Source: Silene conica
Lineage: Eukaryota; Streptophyta; Magnoliopsida; Caryophyllales; Caryophyllaceae
Reading direction: 5' to 3'
Assembly (NCBI GenBank): GCA_029255685.2
Contig: CM055313.2
Coordinates: 30,190,579-30,254,578 of the forward strand
Length of the DNA: 64,000 bases
Part shown: in pieces, positions 1 through 12,352 of the stretch
How the letters are laid out: the number at the start of each line of letters is the position of its first letter
How positions within the stretch are numbered: the first letter of the stretch is position 1
The notes under the pieces: generated by a model
The model's input: the letters and a program-made list of their open reading frames with translations, nothing else
Databases searched by the model: none
Told to the model about the DNA's origin: nothing
Program-made: the position numbers and the translations under genes

Positions 1-148
1 ACCATAGTAAATGGTTCTCATCCCTTCTCTTGGGTTACTCTTTTACTGAAATCAATTACTTAACGTGTCTTAGATTTTTGTCCATGTGATGCTTTTGCGA
101 ATACTTACATTGACATAAAAATCTATTGTTTTGTCCATTGTCAATCAG

Positions 149-3100
149 GATTCCTATCGAAAGACAACGATAACCAGGAGGAATGTAAGAAAGATGAGAA
201 AATTGCCAAGAATCAAAGTGATTATTCCACCAAAAATGTAAGCTACAATGTTTAATCAGCGACATCTTATTTATTTTGCTGATATCTGCATCATGTCATG
301 TGGTTGATGTATGTTCAGTTGTGTGTGATGGCTTTGTATTTCATGAAGCAAACTGTTGCGGACGTGAAGTCGAATAAGTGACAAATGAAACAATTTTAGT
401 TTTGTCAAGACAATTGATGTCTTGATGATACAGTGCATTGGTCTGACCCAGTTACCTATTTGGTGCTCCATATTCCCACTGAATGTTTAGTTGCATTTTT
501 TATGTATACTCCCTCTTATTCGACTTGAAGTTTATGTTTCGTTTTTTGACATGCTCTACTATTACTAGTTTGCGTTTTCCCTTTTTTGGGCATGATTTAA
601 CATGTCATATATGCCCTTACCCACTTGCACATGGCCCCTTCTGAAAAACCGCACCAAAAACAAATGTAAACTTCTAGTTGAATAGGAGGGAGTATTTCTT
701 TCTTTGGTTCAATTCCATACCGGATGCTATGAACTATGACATCTTGCTCCAGTTAACTTTGCACTTCTCCTGGTAACGTGCTTAGTTTATGATGATGTGC
801 ATGTGCCTTTTCTCACAAATTCCTTTGCAGCACTCACGTCAATGAGAAGGGCTTTAGTTTAGGGCATTCAACCTTCTTTTACCATGGCTATGTGAAGCAT
901 CTTTTGTTCCTATGCATGTGAAGAAAAGTTATCTCCATTCCTAACAAAAGCTGCTGTTGTGAGGATGGTTTATTTGAAAGGCACAGTAGTATGTGTTGTC
1001 ATTATATTCATCTTCTAAGCTGTTATGAATGTCAGGAACTTTCTTTAAGCCGTATTTCTAAGAAGATGAAACTCAAGTTTACCAAGGCATGGATGACATT
1101 TCTTAGGTTGCCACTTCCGCTTGAAGACTACAAGGAAGTAAGATCGACTGCTCCTTAGTTACAGTGTTATCTGTTATGCCCTCTTTGCTTTCGTGTTACT
1201 TTTTTGTTTTTTGAGTTCTGAGCTCTTGTCCACTCCCTTTTAGATTTTTTTACTGGGGAAGCCCCTCCAAAAAGGCTGTTTTTACATGTGGTCCATGGAA
1301 TTACACATCTAATATGTTGGCCTGAGAACCGTTTCAATGTCAACTAGCACCCTGTTGGTAGAAGATCTTAAGTCCCAAACACTGATTTTATGCATAAGTA
1401 GTGAGCAATATCCCCAGGGTTGGATATGAGCTGTTAAATTTCTGATACTGTTGCGTTACCCCTTACCCGTACCAATCAAAAGAAAAGGTTTTTGTTAAAA
1501 TATTCTCTGATCTGCAACCAGTATGGTAATGGATATAATTACACTATTCTTTTTTCCGAGCCAAAGCGGCAGAGTACAATGTCCACTTCTTGACTTGGAT
1601 TGCTTATGTCGAGGCTACGTTCATGCAATGGTGTTTTTTGTTGACACAAACTTGCAGTATTGTCTCCCACCTAGGGGATTTCTTGGAAGAGAAAAAAATA
1701 TGTGTGCTCATTTCTGACTTCCCCTTTTACTTCCCTTGATATTCAGGTGCTAGTTAATATGCATCAAACAGTTATTCCTTTTTTGTCAAATCCCGCAATG
1801 TTATGGTGAGTATATCTTATATTATTCTTCGCGCTTCAAAAGCAAATCTACAATAATTTTAAACTGTTCCCTGGGATTTGCAGTGACTTCTTAACAAGAT
1901 CATATGATATTGGTGGAGTAGTCAGTGTTATGGCTCTGAGTGGACTCTTTATTCTTATGACGAAGTATGGCTTGGAATATCCTAATTTTTATGAAAAGCT
2001 TTATGCACTACTTATACCTTCTATATTTATGGCAAAGCATCGTGCAAAATTCTTTGAGGTGAGGCTATGAACTTTCTGGAACTTAATTTGTGTTTGCCTT
2101 CATGACCAATTTACCTTCTGACTTCTTCTAATTAATGAATTTACACGTGTAGCTACTGGACGCCTGTTTGAAATCCCCGCTTCTTCCTGCATATTTAGCT
2201 GCTGCCTTCACAAAGAAGTTAAGCAGACTGTCTCTTCAAGTGCCTCCTTCAGGAGCACTGGTTATTATAGCACTGGTCCACAATCTACTTCGTAGGCATC
2301 CGTCAATTAACTGTTTGGTTCATCAGGTGGGTCCTTTTCTAATTACTTATTAAAGCTGATGTACTTGCCTTAAGCCCTCTTTCATTTGCTGATATGAAGA
2401 TGATAGTAGTTATAATATGGAAGGCAAAGTATGAAGTAATTTGTTGTTAGGACATCTCATGGCCATTATTCTTTGCTCTTTGCTTCTTTCATAAAAGAAA
2501 ACGCATGTCCTAAAACCAGGATTTTGCTACTCTAGCATTTTAGTCTGATAATCAAGGGGTTTTTGCCTTTTTGGTAAACTTTCCTAGTTTGAACTCTGAA
2601 GTAAGGTTTTGTCTATTCTGGCCTTCTGGGAACTCAGTTTTAAATTTCTTATGATTGTGGATTCTTGGGATGTGAAAGCATAATGCTCCACAAGTTTCAA
2701 GTGAATCAAATGTTTTTCTCCTCCTTTTGTTCAGGAAATTAGTGAAGAAACCAAACTAAACGACGCGACATCTTCAGAAGAGCCTGTTAAAGCTGACACA
2801 GATGCCGCTGTTGTGTCGGAAAGAGAAAATCCGGGCATTGATCTTTTCAATGATGAGGAAGATGACCTCAAAAAGTCAAACGCCATGAGTAAGCTTCTTT
2901 AAACTATTTATTTTATCAAGTTTTTAATTGTAAATCTTGTAATGAATGATATGATGGCGTGCGTTTGCTATTTTCTGCTATACTTTTTGTTTCCTTTTTC
3001 CCCTCGGAGTGGAATGTAGTGGAAATAGATTCAAGTTGTAAGGCACAACTAGAGTTCAAAGCTGGAAGGATCCTTAATTTTCACTTTTCACTTTTCACTT

Positions 3101-4767
3101 TTCAGTACATTGTTTCCTCTTTATCTCTGTGCATATTGTTTATGCCTTTTTATTTGTTGTCGAGGACACTTTCCTTCTGAGTCAAATGTAGACTGCAGTT
3201 CTCCCCTTGACAGAGGGAATGTTATTCATGTCGGTTCCATTCGCTCTATGCCTGTAAAAATGTTTGTGATGACCACTCTTCTTAAAACAGGGAGTTCACT
3301 TTGGGAGATTGACACTCTTCGTCACCATTATTGTCCTCCAGTTTCCAGGTATATACTACCATAGTACCATGGGTTTACATACACTTATATGTTTATATCT
3401 CTACCATCACCTACTTATCGTGTTGTGTTTGTTGTAGATTTGTTCTATCTCTAGAGAATGATTTGACTGTAAGATCAAAAACTACTGAAGTGACAGTCAG
3501 TGATTTCAGTTCTGGTTCATATTCTACTATATTCAGGGAGGAGGTAATTTTACTGATATAGAACTTTGTTTACAATTTCATTTTTGGTCTACTGTTCAAC
3601 TAAAGACTTTACTTAACCCCTCAGAATATTTCATCTAAATAGCAACCAATTTTTTTGTGGTATCTGTACTCAACCACAAATTCTCATTGAAGAGGAGCAC
3701 TATCCGTCACAAGATAAATACGGACAATACCCCTCTCACATAATGCAAGTGATACTATACATAAGATGTTCCATTTCCTCCCACTTGCACGTCCACTTAC
3801 TTTATTGTGAGAGTAAAATATTCGTCTTCAGCTTACGACGGATAATGACACTCAACCTAACAGAATCAAATGGCAAGTCACGAAAAGATTGATGGCAATG
3901 CCCGAATCCCCCAACCAAGAATAAGGTGGTTAAGGGGTAGACACCAAATATCAAACAGAAAGCGTGAGAGAGAGGCTAGCTGAGTCCAGACATCTGTCCC
4001 CAATAACTCCCGTTTCGGAAACATCTGTTTATAAACCAAGCTAAAATAATGGTTTAGACTAGGGCTCCGTTTGGATACAATTTTAGGAGGGAAAAGGAGG
4101 GGAAGGGGAGTGAGGGGAGGGGAAGGGAAGGGAGGGGGAGGTGAGAGAAAATGAATTGAGGTTGTCTGGATAACAAAATTGATGAGTTGGAAATGGAAGG
4201 GGAGGAAGGAAGGGGATAGTATAATGGAGTGAGATTATCGAAGAAAATATGACTTGCATAATTAAATAAAGGTTCAAATGAAGTTTTCTCTCCAAATCTT
4301 GCCTCCCTGGGAAAGATTTTTGTTTGTTCTAAAGGAGAGAAATTAAGAAAATATGACTTGCATAATTAAATAAAGGTTCAAATGAAATTTTCTCTCCAAA
4401 TCTTGCCTCCCTTGGAAAGATTTTTGTTTGTTCTGAAGGAGAGAAATTACATTCCCTCTTTTCCGTCCCCTCTCATTTCCTTCCCTCCATGAATTGTATC
4501 CAAACAAAGGAAAATAAATCCCTCCATTTCCCTCCCCTCCTTTTCCCTCCAATTCTCTCAATCCAAACAAAGCCTAGGTGATACTCATGTGCCAATGGTT
4601 ATAATACGATGTCATGTGGTTAATTGGTAAAAGAATTGTGAATGCAGATGAGACGAAGGGTAAAGCAAGTTCCTCTTGCATTCTATAAAGCAGTGCCTAC
4701 CGCTTTGTTCTCAGAGTCTGATTTTCCCGGTTGGACCTTCAACTACGATGAAACAAAGGTTGCATGA
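149..4767 (+). CDS. NOC4: NOC4-like nucleolar complex protein, 3' part of gene (partial; starts before the window)
   Basis: NOC4 partners NOP14 in the nucleolus in maturation and export of the 40S ribosomal subunit; the plant gene is essential. Exons read at 149-237, 1036-1137, 1747-1805, 1884-2058, 2153-2326, 2735-2888, 3291-3348, 3438-3543 and 4648-4767 (TGA at 4765). All junctions are GT-AG and every phase agrees. Diagnostic stretches include KKMKLKFTKAWMTFLRLPLP, SYDIGGVVSVMALSGLFILM, LLDACLKSPLLPAYLAAAFT and SSLWEIDTLRHHYCPPVSRF, which belong to the CBF/Mak21/NOC family core. The C-terminus is VKQVPLAFYKAVPTALF followed by FPGWTFNYDETKVA. An acidic, variable linker lies in exon 2735-2888. 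The N-terminal half is outside the window. Introns hold a Stowaway MITE (509-692), a dispersed repeat (3695-3855) and a larger MITE (4059-4577). The reading frame looks intact. Identification is by recalled family similarity and the exon phases. Confidence 0.9.
509..692. mobile_element. Stowaway-type MITE in a NOC4 intron
   Basis: Terminal inverted repeats start CTCCCTCTTATTCGACTTGA and end with the complement, reading AGTTGAATAGGAGGGAG. TA is duplicated on both sides (507-508 and 693-694). The length (184 bp) and TA target fit Stowaway/Tc1-mariner MITEs. No coding capacity. Confidence 0.8.
3695..3855. repeat. Dispersed repeat, copy 1 (NOC4 intron)
   Basis: About 160 bp whose order of motifs (CACTATCCGT, ACAAG, a TTATTGTGAGA block, then TTACGACGG) recurs at about 21986-22125. 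It has short inverted CGGACAAT/ATCCGT-like ends and no coding sequence. It is probably a small non-autonomous DNA element; the family is not recognised. Confidence 0.4.
4059..4577. mobile_element. MITE-like element with internal tandem duplication (NOC4 intron)
   Basis: Ends are inverted repeats. The left begins CTAGGGCTCCGTTTGGAT and the right ends ATCCAAACAAAGCCTAG, with the purine-rich GGAGGGAAAAGGAGGGG block mirrored next to them. Inside, a unit of about 105 bp starting GAAAATATGACTTGCATAA is duplicated in tandem (about 4240-4345 and 4346-4450). Non-coding; the superfamily is not certain. Confidence 0.6.
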
Positions 4768-5097
4768 AACTTGTTACTGGCTGTTCGTGAAAGAGGTTAA
4801 ATACTAAAATATATGAATCGACTTTTCTCATTGCTGTATCTTTATATTTACTCGAAACAAGGCAGAAAGTTTTGATCCGCCAATTAATTTTTGATGTAAC
4901 TTTTATTAGTAGTCGTGCATGATAAGTTTGTGTATGTAGGCCACAGGGCGCAGGAACTTCGGCCGTTTGAGCCTTTAATGAGGCATTGAGATGATCTTAT
5001 TGCCTTGTTTATACTTTGTACTCCCTCTATACATCATGTGATCCGAAACTTTGGTCCCGTCTTTGTGCATCGTCTTGCACCTATAATAGTCGCTCAT

Positions 5098-5190
5098 AGA
5101 TATTGTTCCCCCACGGTAAAAAGATAGATATTGTTCCCCCACGGTAAAAAGATAGATATTGTTCCCCCACGGTAAAAAAATAGATATTGT
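5098..5190. repeat. Short tandem repeat, 28-bp unit
   Basis: Three to four head-to-tail copies of a unit beginning ATAGATATTGTTCCCCCACG, just downstream of NOC4. No other feature was found between the NOC4 stop and the LINE target site at 5402. Confidence 0.8.
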
Positions 5191-5409
5191 TCCCTTCAAT
5201 TCACATGAATGTGCGCTGTATTTTATTTGGTTACACTCTTACGTAATGGGTATATACAGTATATACTTGGTTATGAAAACAGGAAAGAGTCATCTAAGTC
5301 ACGATCAACAATAAAAGCATGAAAATTACGAAGGTATGAAAAAAATCGTCTCAATAAATTATGGATGAACAATTTTCACTGAGTATTTGCATAATAATTT
5401 ACCCTGCTT

Positions 5410-5469
<60 letters not shown>

Positions 5470-5567
5470 CAAGTAAAGAAAGTTTATACATTAAGAGCAC
5501 CTGACGCGATGTCATGTGCGGTCCTATTAAATCTACGAGGGATATAAGAAAAACTAATACAATGAAA

Positions 5568-6470
5568 CTAGGTTGATAAACTCAGACAATCATCAATGAT
5601 GTCCCGAACCATGTGACTTGGACTCTCCAGTCCAGAGATCTGACGAAGGGCACTAAGACAATCCGAAAAGACATGTAAATGCATCACACGTCTTTCCTTC
5701 GCCCATTGTACCACCATAAGCAGCCCCAGGGTCTCCGCTTGGAGGGCAGACTCCGCCGTACAAGCTTTCCGAAACCGACCCAGCTCCACACCATTAGGAT
5801 CATAAACCACAAACCCAATAGCCGCATTCAGGGTCGAATTCCATCCTGCGTCAACCATAACTCTAACAATCTTACATGATCCCTTCTTTCCAACCAGATG
5901 AAAAAACATACCTGCCGCCAAATCACTGGAGTCCGAATCGACAGTCGCCCTACCCTTCCTTTGCCCTAAAATCGAATCCGTGGAAATACCCGTCGCCGTG
6001 TGGAACGTCTCGACGTCACTAGCAGCAAGATTATAGAGAACCGTCACAGGCAGGTTGTTTCCACGAAAGATAGAACTATTCATGTGCCTCCAGATGTGCC
6101 ACATGATGGAGACAAAATAACATACACGCCACTTCCCATCATCCAACTTCCCAAGATAGCCAATCCATTCGATAATCCATTGATGGATACTTAGATGATG
6201 GGCATGTTCCGTTCTTATCCCCAGAATTGATCCGTGCCAAAAATGCGAGGCAAACTCACAATCCCGAAACATGTGAGTCAACGTTTCCACCTCACCCTCA
6301 GCCCTCTTGCAGGAGATACAGCGGACAGGTCCCTGGAACTTTCTGGTTCTTAACTCTGCCCCACAGGGAAGAGTTTCGGCACATAATCTCCAGAGAAAGA
6401 CTTTCCACTTAGCCGGAATATGAAGGTGCCACAACCTCCTGCCGCAAAACTCCTCAGTAACCTTGCTCAT
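5568..6470 (-). pseudogene. LINE ORF2, C-terminal part: zf-RVT and RNase H
   Basis: About 300 residues read before the stop at 5568. The first third has the zinc-binding RT-associated pattern (WKVFLWRLCAETLP, then CISCKR and HMFRDCEFASHFW). The last third is an RNase H fold with the acidic residues in VDAGWNSTLNAAIGFVVYD, QAETLG and VFSDCLSAL. This is the same coding region as 12353-12583, now separated by the LTR element inserted at 6505-12352. It cannot be made as part of ORF2 in the present arrangement. Confidence 0.85.
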
Positions 6471-6509
6471 TCTAGTCCTATCTTTGTGACTGCTCTTCTG
6501 ATCAAAGAG

Positions 6510-8104
6510 TGTGACACCCCCATTTATTTAAGAGCCTTTAGCAAGACATTCTCAAATAAATAGAGTTGTTAACCTCTCAGAATGTCCGAGGTAGTGAATA
6601 ACAAAGTAAAACAACCAAAGTACTTTATAAAAATCTGATAAATTTTAAACTTTGATTATTACAGTTATTACATGGTGGAAAAGAAAATATAACAGATGAC
6701 TTCTCTCGATGTGATATAATCCTAAGTCGGTCCAAAGTATGCGTCTCACATTCCTGCCCCAGCTCCTAGCTCATCTGTCTCTGACCTGTAAAATCTACTC
6801 CCCATTCCGGATCATCATAGGTGTACACGAATACACTGTCAACCTCGCGGTTGAGTAGGGTAACACAATAATTATAATGCAACAGTGAAATGATATGCAA
6901 ATGCCATGATATGCTCGAGCTCAATCTCAATTCTCAATTCTCAAACTCATACCCTTGCACCAAGCCATACCGAACCTCCCGGCAGACTATAATCGGTCGT
7001 CACCGAACACCAGCTCAATAGCTGATAAGACACCAGGCCTGGTCTGCAGAACCACCCTGGGCTTTATATCATAACAATAACCATTTTGTAACTTTCTCGG
7101 TAACCAATGCATGTGCATGCTCATGAATGCAACGATATAATTAATCAATCATGCTATCAAATAATGAAATGCCCATGCCAACAATAATAATAATCATTAC
7201 ACAATCCAACCAATATCAAACTCATATCAATCATGTTCAACACCCATAACACACAAACCAAAATCCATTCATAACACATCATAGAGTATAGTGCCAGTGT
7301 ATCCTACCTGGAATAGCAGTCTGAAATATAAGCAACACCGTCTAGCAATATTCCACCTCGAAATCCATCCGATTTACTGCTGCGAAAAGGATGCAAACGA
7401 TGCTGGTGGTTGTTGTCTTCGTGTGGTCTCCTTCACCGTCTGTTCCTAGCAATACTCACGGTGGTCAGAATAGGGTTTATGGGTGTAGGTAGAGTATGGA
7501 GGCAGACGGAGTATATGGAAAGATTAGGGTTTATGTTGAGTATTATGTCGATGTATAGTTGGGAGAGTATAGTCGATGGAGGCATGGACTAGCTAGGGTT
7601 TTCCATAGGGTTTTGTTGGGTTGTACTGTCATGGTTCTCATAATCAACCCGAGCCAAAGACCGTCACACATCTCGAGAAATTATACCCCGCTTCGATTCA
7701 TAACTTAAAAGAAAATAAACATATAAATAGTTATACTAGTTTAATTACGTCACTTAGTATTAGTAAATATTATCTAAATTAATTATAAGAATATACAAAA
7801 TTGGGATTTAAATAAAATTACGGCTGAAAATAAAAAGAACAAGTATAAGTGAGGAATTAAATATAAATAGAAAATATATTTAATTATAAATATATTATCA
7901 AAATTAAAGAAATACGAATGAAATGACCTTTTATGAAATAATCGTGAAATATAAATGGGTTATGAAATACGAAATAATCATAGAAATACCTTTTATAAAA
8001 TACTAATAGTTTTCGTGAAATACTTTATAAACATTCCTTTTGAAGTACTTGTATAAAACACGGTTTGACTGTCATTGACCGAGGCTAAAATACGGGGTAT
8101 TACA
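6510..8104 (-). repeat. 3' LTR of the nested retrotransposon
   Basis: 1595 bp. On the minus strand it begins TGTAATACCCCGTATTTTAG and ends GGGGGTGTCACA. It is nearly identical to 10753-12347. It shares blocks with the LTR at 61757-64000 (for example around CCTACGATGATCCGGAATGG read in that orientation). Confidence 0.92.
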
Positions 8105-10752
8105 GTCTTCCCTCCTTAAAAAGAACTTCGTCCCCGAAGTTCACCACACTACCTATCACCTAACCAAAATCAACTGACGCTCTCTACTCTAGGTCACTAC
8201 CAACAGAAATGGTAGTACTTATATAGGCTTCAAAACGCGAAAAGTCACATTCCACCCTCGTTAAGTAAACTTTGTCCCCAAAGTTTAACGCATAACTAAA
8301 TTAAAAGATACTTCACGAATCACAGTATAAAGCATAACAGAAGTAAATGGGGATTATAAGTATATTCGAACAATCACGACATATGAATTTTACATGCTAT
8401 AACAACTAGTCATGTCATAAACCTTTAAGATTTTACAATCCTATCCTCCTTAAAGCATGGTTACGTCCTCGTAACCCCATTACAAAATTCCGCATCCAGC
8501 GTTCAAACAATCATCGAAACAACATTCATAAGTCATCTGATAAGTTAATTACCCTATACTAGATAACTATCATCCAGCTTTTAAGGCAATCAAACACAGT
8601 TGGCAATTTCACATTACGCAGTAAAGCAAAATTAGGGTAGCTAACACGTATATACCCTTGAAATTTTATCTAACACAATTTAACATAATTAGACCCATGT
8701 AGACAATCAACTAACTCGTAGTTCATAATTGACAAATTAAAACATTTCATGATCATAATCATATTATAGAAGCAAAGTCATATTATAGAAAAGACATAAA
8801 GCAAATTTTAACTAATGTAATTAACATGGGGCATTAACATATTTTCCGAGGTATACACCAATCTTAGACAAGTAAAACAGCTTAGCAAATCCAGGTATAA
8901 AGGAGTTAAACCAATTAATAATTCAATATATTGCGATCAGATTTTAAACATATCAGTGTGCAATCCAATTGGTGGCATAATAATATACATGAAGAATTTA
9001 TAAATATTAGAATCGCAGAGAACTAGACAAAGATATACCATTAATATATGAAGGAACATCAACAAGATTTACATTGTTCCCAATACTCACACTTACTTAT
9101 TAACAATTAGGTTGTTATATCATGCTAATGATTTTACCAGTTAAATTTATTCTACCACGTGTCCAGACTCTTCTCCGATGAACATGATTTTAACAATACA
9201 TATGAACACCACATAATTATTTTGAGGTCATAGCAATAAAAGCAATAACGTCCGTATAATTGAAACTACTTTATATAAAGCTCAACGAAATGACAAGGTT
9301 ACATTATCATATAATAGCATTCATATTCATATCATATGCCTATTATTCATGTTACTAATGGCATAACATAGTATTACATGGTTACATCGCAAAATTCATA
9401 TTTGATTCAACTTTTAACATAAAACTTTATCATTTCAACAATCATATATCACGCAGCAACTTCCAAAAATTATAATTAAATAACCGCTTAGCTATTATGC
9501 GAGCTATCATGGTTTTTTAGAAAATATATTGAAATAACTAATTATAGGAAAATAAGTCAAAAGCATATCTTAAGGGAATTATTTATAACAATTTATATAA
9601 CTCAATTGATCTGAACAGAAACCTTACTGCAGTTACACGGAAATTTGGGCAACTTGCAAGAATCACAATTAAGTAACGACCCGTTACGATTTTACGTGGC
9701 TTATCATTTTGAAAACATGAATGAATACTCGAAACAGTGGGGTCGGAAATATGCATAAACAATAAACACATTTTAAACGGCAACCCGTACAAATGGATAA
9801 CATTCTGGAAACTTATTACAACGTCGGTTACTTTAATATTTCACATTATTACTTTACATCGTCATATTAAAACACAACTATTCTCAAAACATGTTGACGC
9901 ATATATTGAAGCATAGAAATGACATCGCACCATATTAATATTTATTCATTATTTCAATTTGCACTTGCCATCATGAAAGCGGTAAAGATTGCGAAACTGA
10001 AAGGTAGGATCAACTAAATAAATCAATATTATACATGTATATACGATTGTAACACATAGCTATATGACATTCATGGCTTGGGACAACACACCCTGCATAT
10101 CACTAGAAATAGATTACTATAACATTTAAATCCGATCATTCATATTCAAATTCAAGACAATATATTACATAGTTACGATAGTCATTTAATAACCAGATAT
10201 CATATAAAATTTCTAATTACCAAAATCACATGATAATATCACTCAAAATTATTGTTCAGTAAATATACATCCATTCACTAAAATTTCAATGCAATCATTC
10301 AGTTCAATCAACATCTCAAAATCTGTCGTATTCTTCTAATGCACATCATCATGCAGGTCAAGCTTATATTTCAAACTCATTTCCAAAACTCACGTTCTCA
10401 ATACTTGAAAATCATATATCTCACCCAACATTCAATATCCTTATCATGCTTCATAATACAGATCACCAACCATATTTCACGTCATAACTTACCTCATTCC
10501 GCTCCTACAAAACTGTTAGTACGATATAGGCAAGGTCTGATCTTTTATTTTGTTACTACCCACTCTCTGCATCACTCACGGGTTACCAGGTTAGACTGAA
10601 AGGGCCAGTGGCTTGGTTTGAGGGGGCCCCTAACTCATCCCAATCCTGGGGCTCCTAACAGTTACTAGCCTGGGGTCCATTTATTAGACTCTTCCTATGT
10701 TCATTATTATTCATTTGTTTCGGCCTGAGGATCGTTCGCTCTGATACCACTT
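8105..10752 (-). other. Internal region of the LTR element, non-coding
   Basis: AT-rich, 2.6 kb. Apart from the primer-binding site (10738-10749) and the polypurine tract (8105-8120) no reading frame resembles a retroelement protein, and no tandem repeat stands out. Confidence 0.75.
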
Positions 10753-12347
10753 TGTAACACCCCCATTTATTTAAGAGCCTTTAGCAAGACATTCTCAAAT
10801 AAATAGAGCTGTTAACCTCTCAGAATGTCCGAGGTAGTGAATAACAAAGTAAAACAACCAAAGTACTTTATAAAAATCTGATAAATTTTAAACTTTGATT
10901 ATTACAGTTATTACATGGTGGAAAAGAAAATATAACAGATGACTTCTCTAGATGTGATATAATCCTAAGTCGGTCCAAAGTATGCGTCTCACATTCCTGC
11001 CCCAGCTCCTAGCTCATCTGTCTCTGACCTGTAAAATCTACTCCCCATTCCGGATCATCGTAGGTGTACACGAATACACTGTCAACCTCGCGGTTGAGTA
11101 GGGTAACACAATAATTATAATGCAACAGTCAAATGATATGCAAATGCCATGATATGCTCGAGCTCAATCTCAATTCTCAATTCTCAAACTCATACCCTTG
11201 CACCAAGCCATACCGAACCTCCCGGCAGACTATAATCGGTCGTCACCGAACACCAGCTCAATAGCTGATAAGACACCAGGCCTGGTCTGCAGAACCACCC
11301 TGGGCTTTATATCATAACAATAACCATTCTGTAACTTTCTCGGTAACCAATGCATGTGCATGCTCATGAATGCAACGATATAATTAATCAATCATGCTAT
11401 CAAATAATGAAATGCCCATGCCAACAATAATAATAATCATTACACAATCCAACCAATATCAAACTCATATCAATCATGCTCAGCACCCATAACACACAAA
11501 CCAAAATCCATTCATAACACATCATAGAGTATAGTGCCAGTGTATCCTACCTGGAATAGCAGTCTGAAATATAAGCAACACCGTCTAGCAATATTCCACC
11601 TCGAAATCCATCCGATTTACTGCTGCGAAAAGGATGCAAACGATGCTGGTGGTTGTTGTCTTCGTGTGGTCTCCTTCACCGTCTGTTCCTAGCAATACTC
11701 ACGGTGGTCAGAATAGGGTTTATGGGTGTAGGTGGAGTATGGAGGCAGACGGAGTATATGGAAAGATTAGGGTTTATGTTGAGTATTATGTCGATGTATA
11801 GTTGGGAGAGTATAGTCGATGGAGGCATGGACTAGCTAGGGTTTTCCATAGGGTTTTGTTGGGTTGTACTGTCATGGTTCTCATAATCAACCCGAGCCCA
11901 AGACCGTCACACATCTCGAGAAATTATACCCCGCTTCGATTCATAACTTAAAATAAAATAAACATATAAATAGTTATACTAGTTTAATTACGTCACTTAT
12001 TATTAGTAAATATTATCTAAATTAATTATAAGAATATACAAAATTAGGATTTAAATAAAATTATGGATGAAAATAAAAAGAACAAGTATAAGTGAGGAAT
12101 TAAATATAAATAGAAAATATATTTAATTATAAATATATTATCAAAATTAAAGAAATACGAATGAAATGACCTTTTATGAAATAATCGTGAAATATAAATG
12201 GGTTATGAAATACGAAATAATCATAGAAATACCTTTTATAAAATACTAATAGTTTTCGTGAAATACTTTATAAACATTCCTTTTGAAGTACTTGTATAAA
12301 ACACGGTTTGACTGTCATTGACCGAGGCTAAAATACGGGGTATTACA
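10753..12347 (-). repeat. 5' LTR of the nested retrotransposon
   Basis: 1595 bp, partner of 6510-8104. It differs from that copy by scattered single substitutions (for example TGTAACACC here against TGTGACACC at the other copy's edge). Confidence 0.92.
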
Positions 12348-12352
12348 AAGAG

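Larger units (their letters stand above)
6505..12352 (-). mobile_element. Non-autonomous LTR retrotransposon nested in the LINE
   Basis: Two direct repeats of 1595 bp (6510-8104 and 10753-12347) start TGT and end ACA, flanked by a 5-bp duplication AAGAG (6505-6509 and 12348-12352). Orientation is minus. Reading the minus strand, the primer site TGGTATCAGAGC (complement at 10738-10749) follows the 5' LTR by 3 bp and matches the 3' end of initiator tRNA-Met. A purine tract (complement of 8105-8120) precedes the 3' LTR. The 2648-bp interior has no gag, protease, RT or integrase reading frame. About 15 differences were seen by eye between the LTRs, near 1%, so the insertion is young. It needs another element's proteins to move. 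Confidence 0.92.

Noticed and set aside
820..900. Possible extra NOC4 exon after a TTTGCAG acceptor at about 830
   Set aside because: Exons 149-237 and 1036-1137 already join in phase with family-like sequence, and this stretch adds stops.
7410..7592. A 60-codon frame found identically at 11653-11835
   Set aside because: Its conservation is explained by the two LTRs being copies of one sequence; composition is not coding-like.
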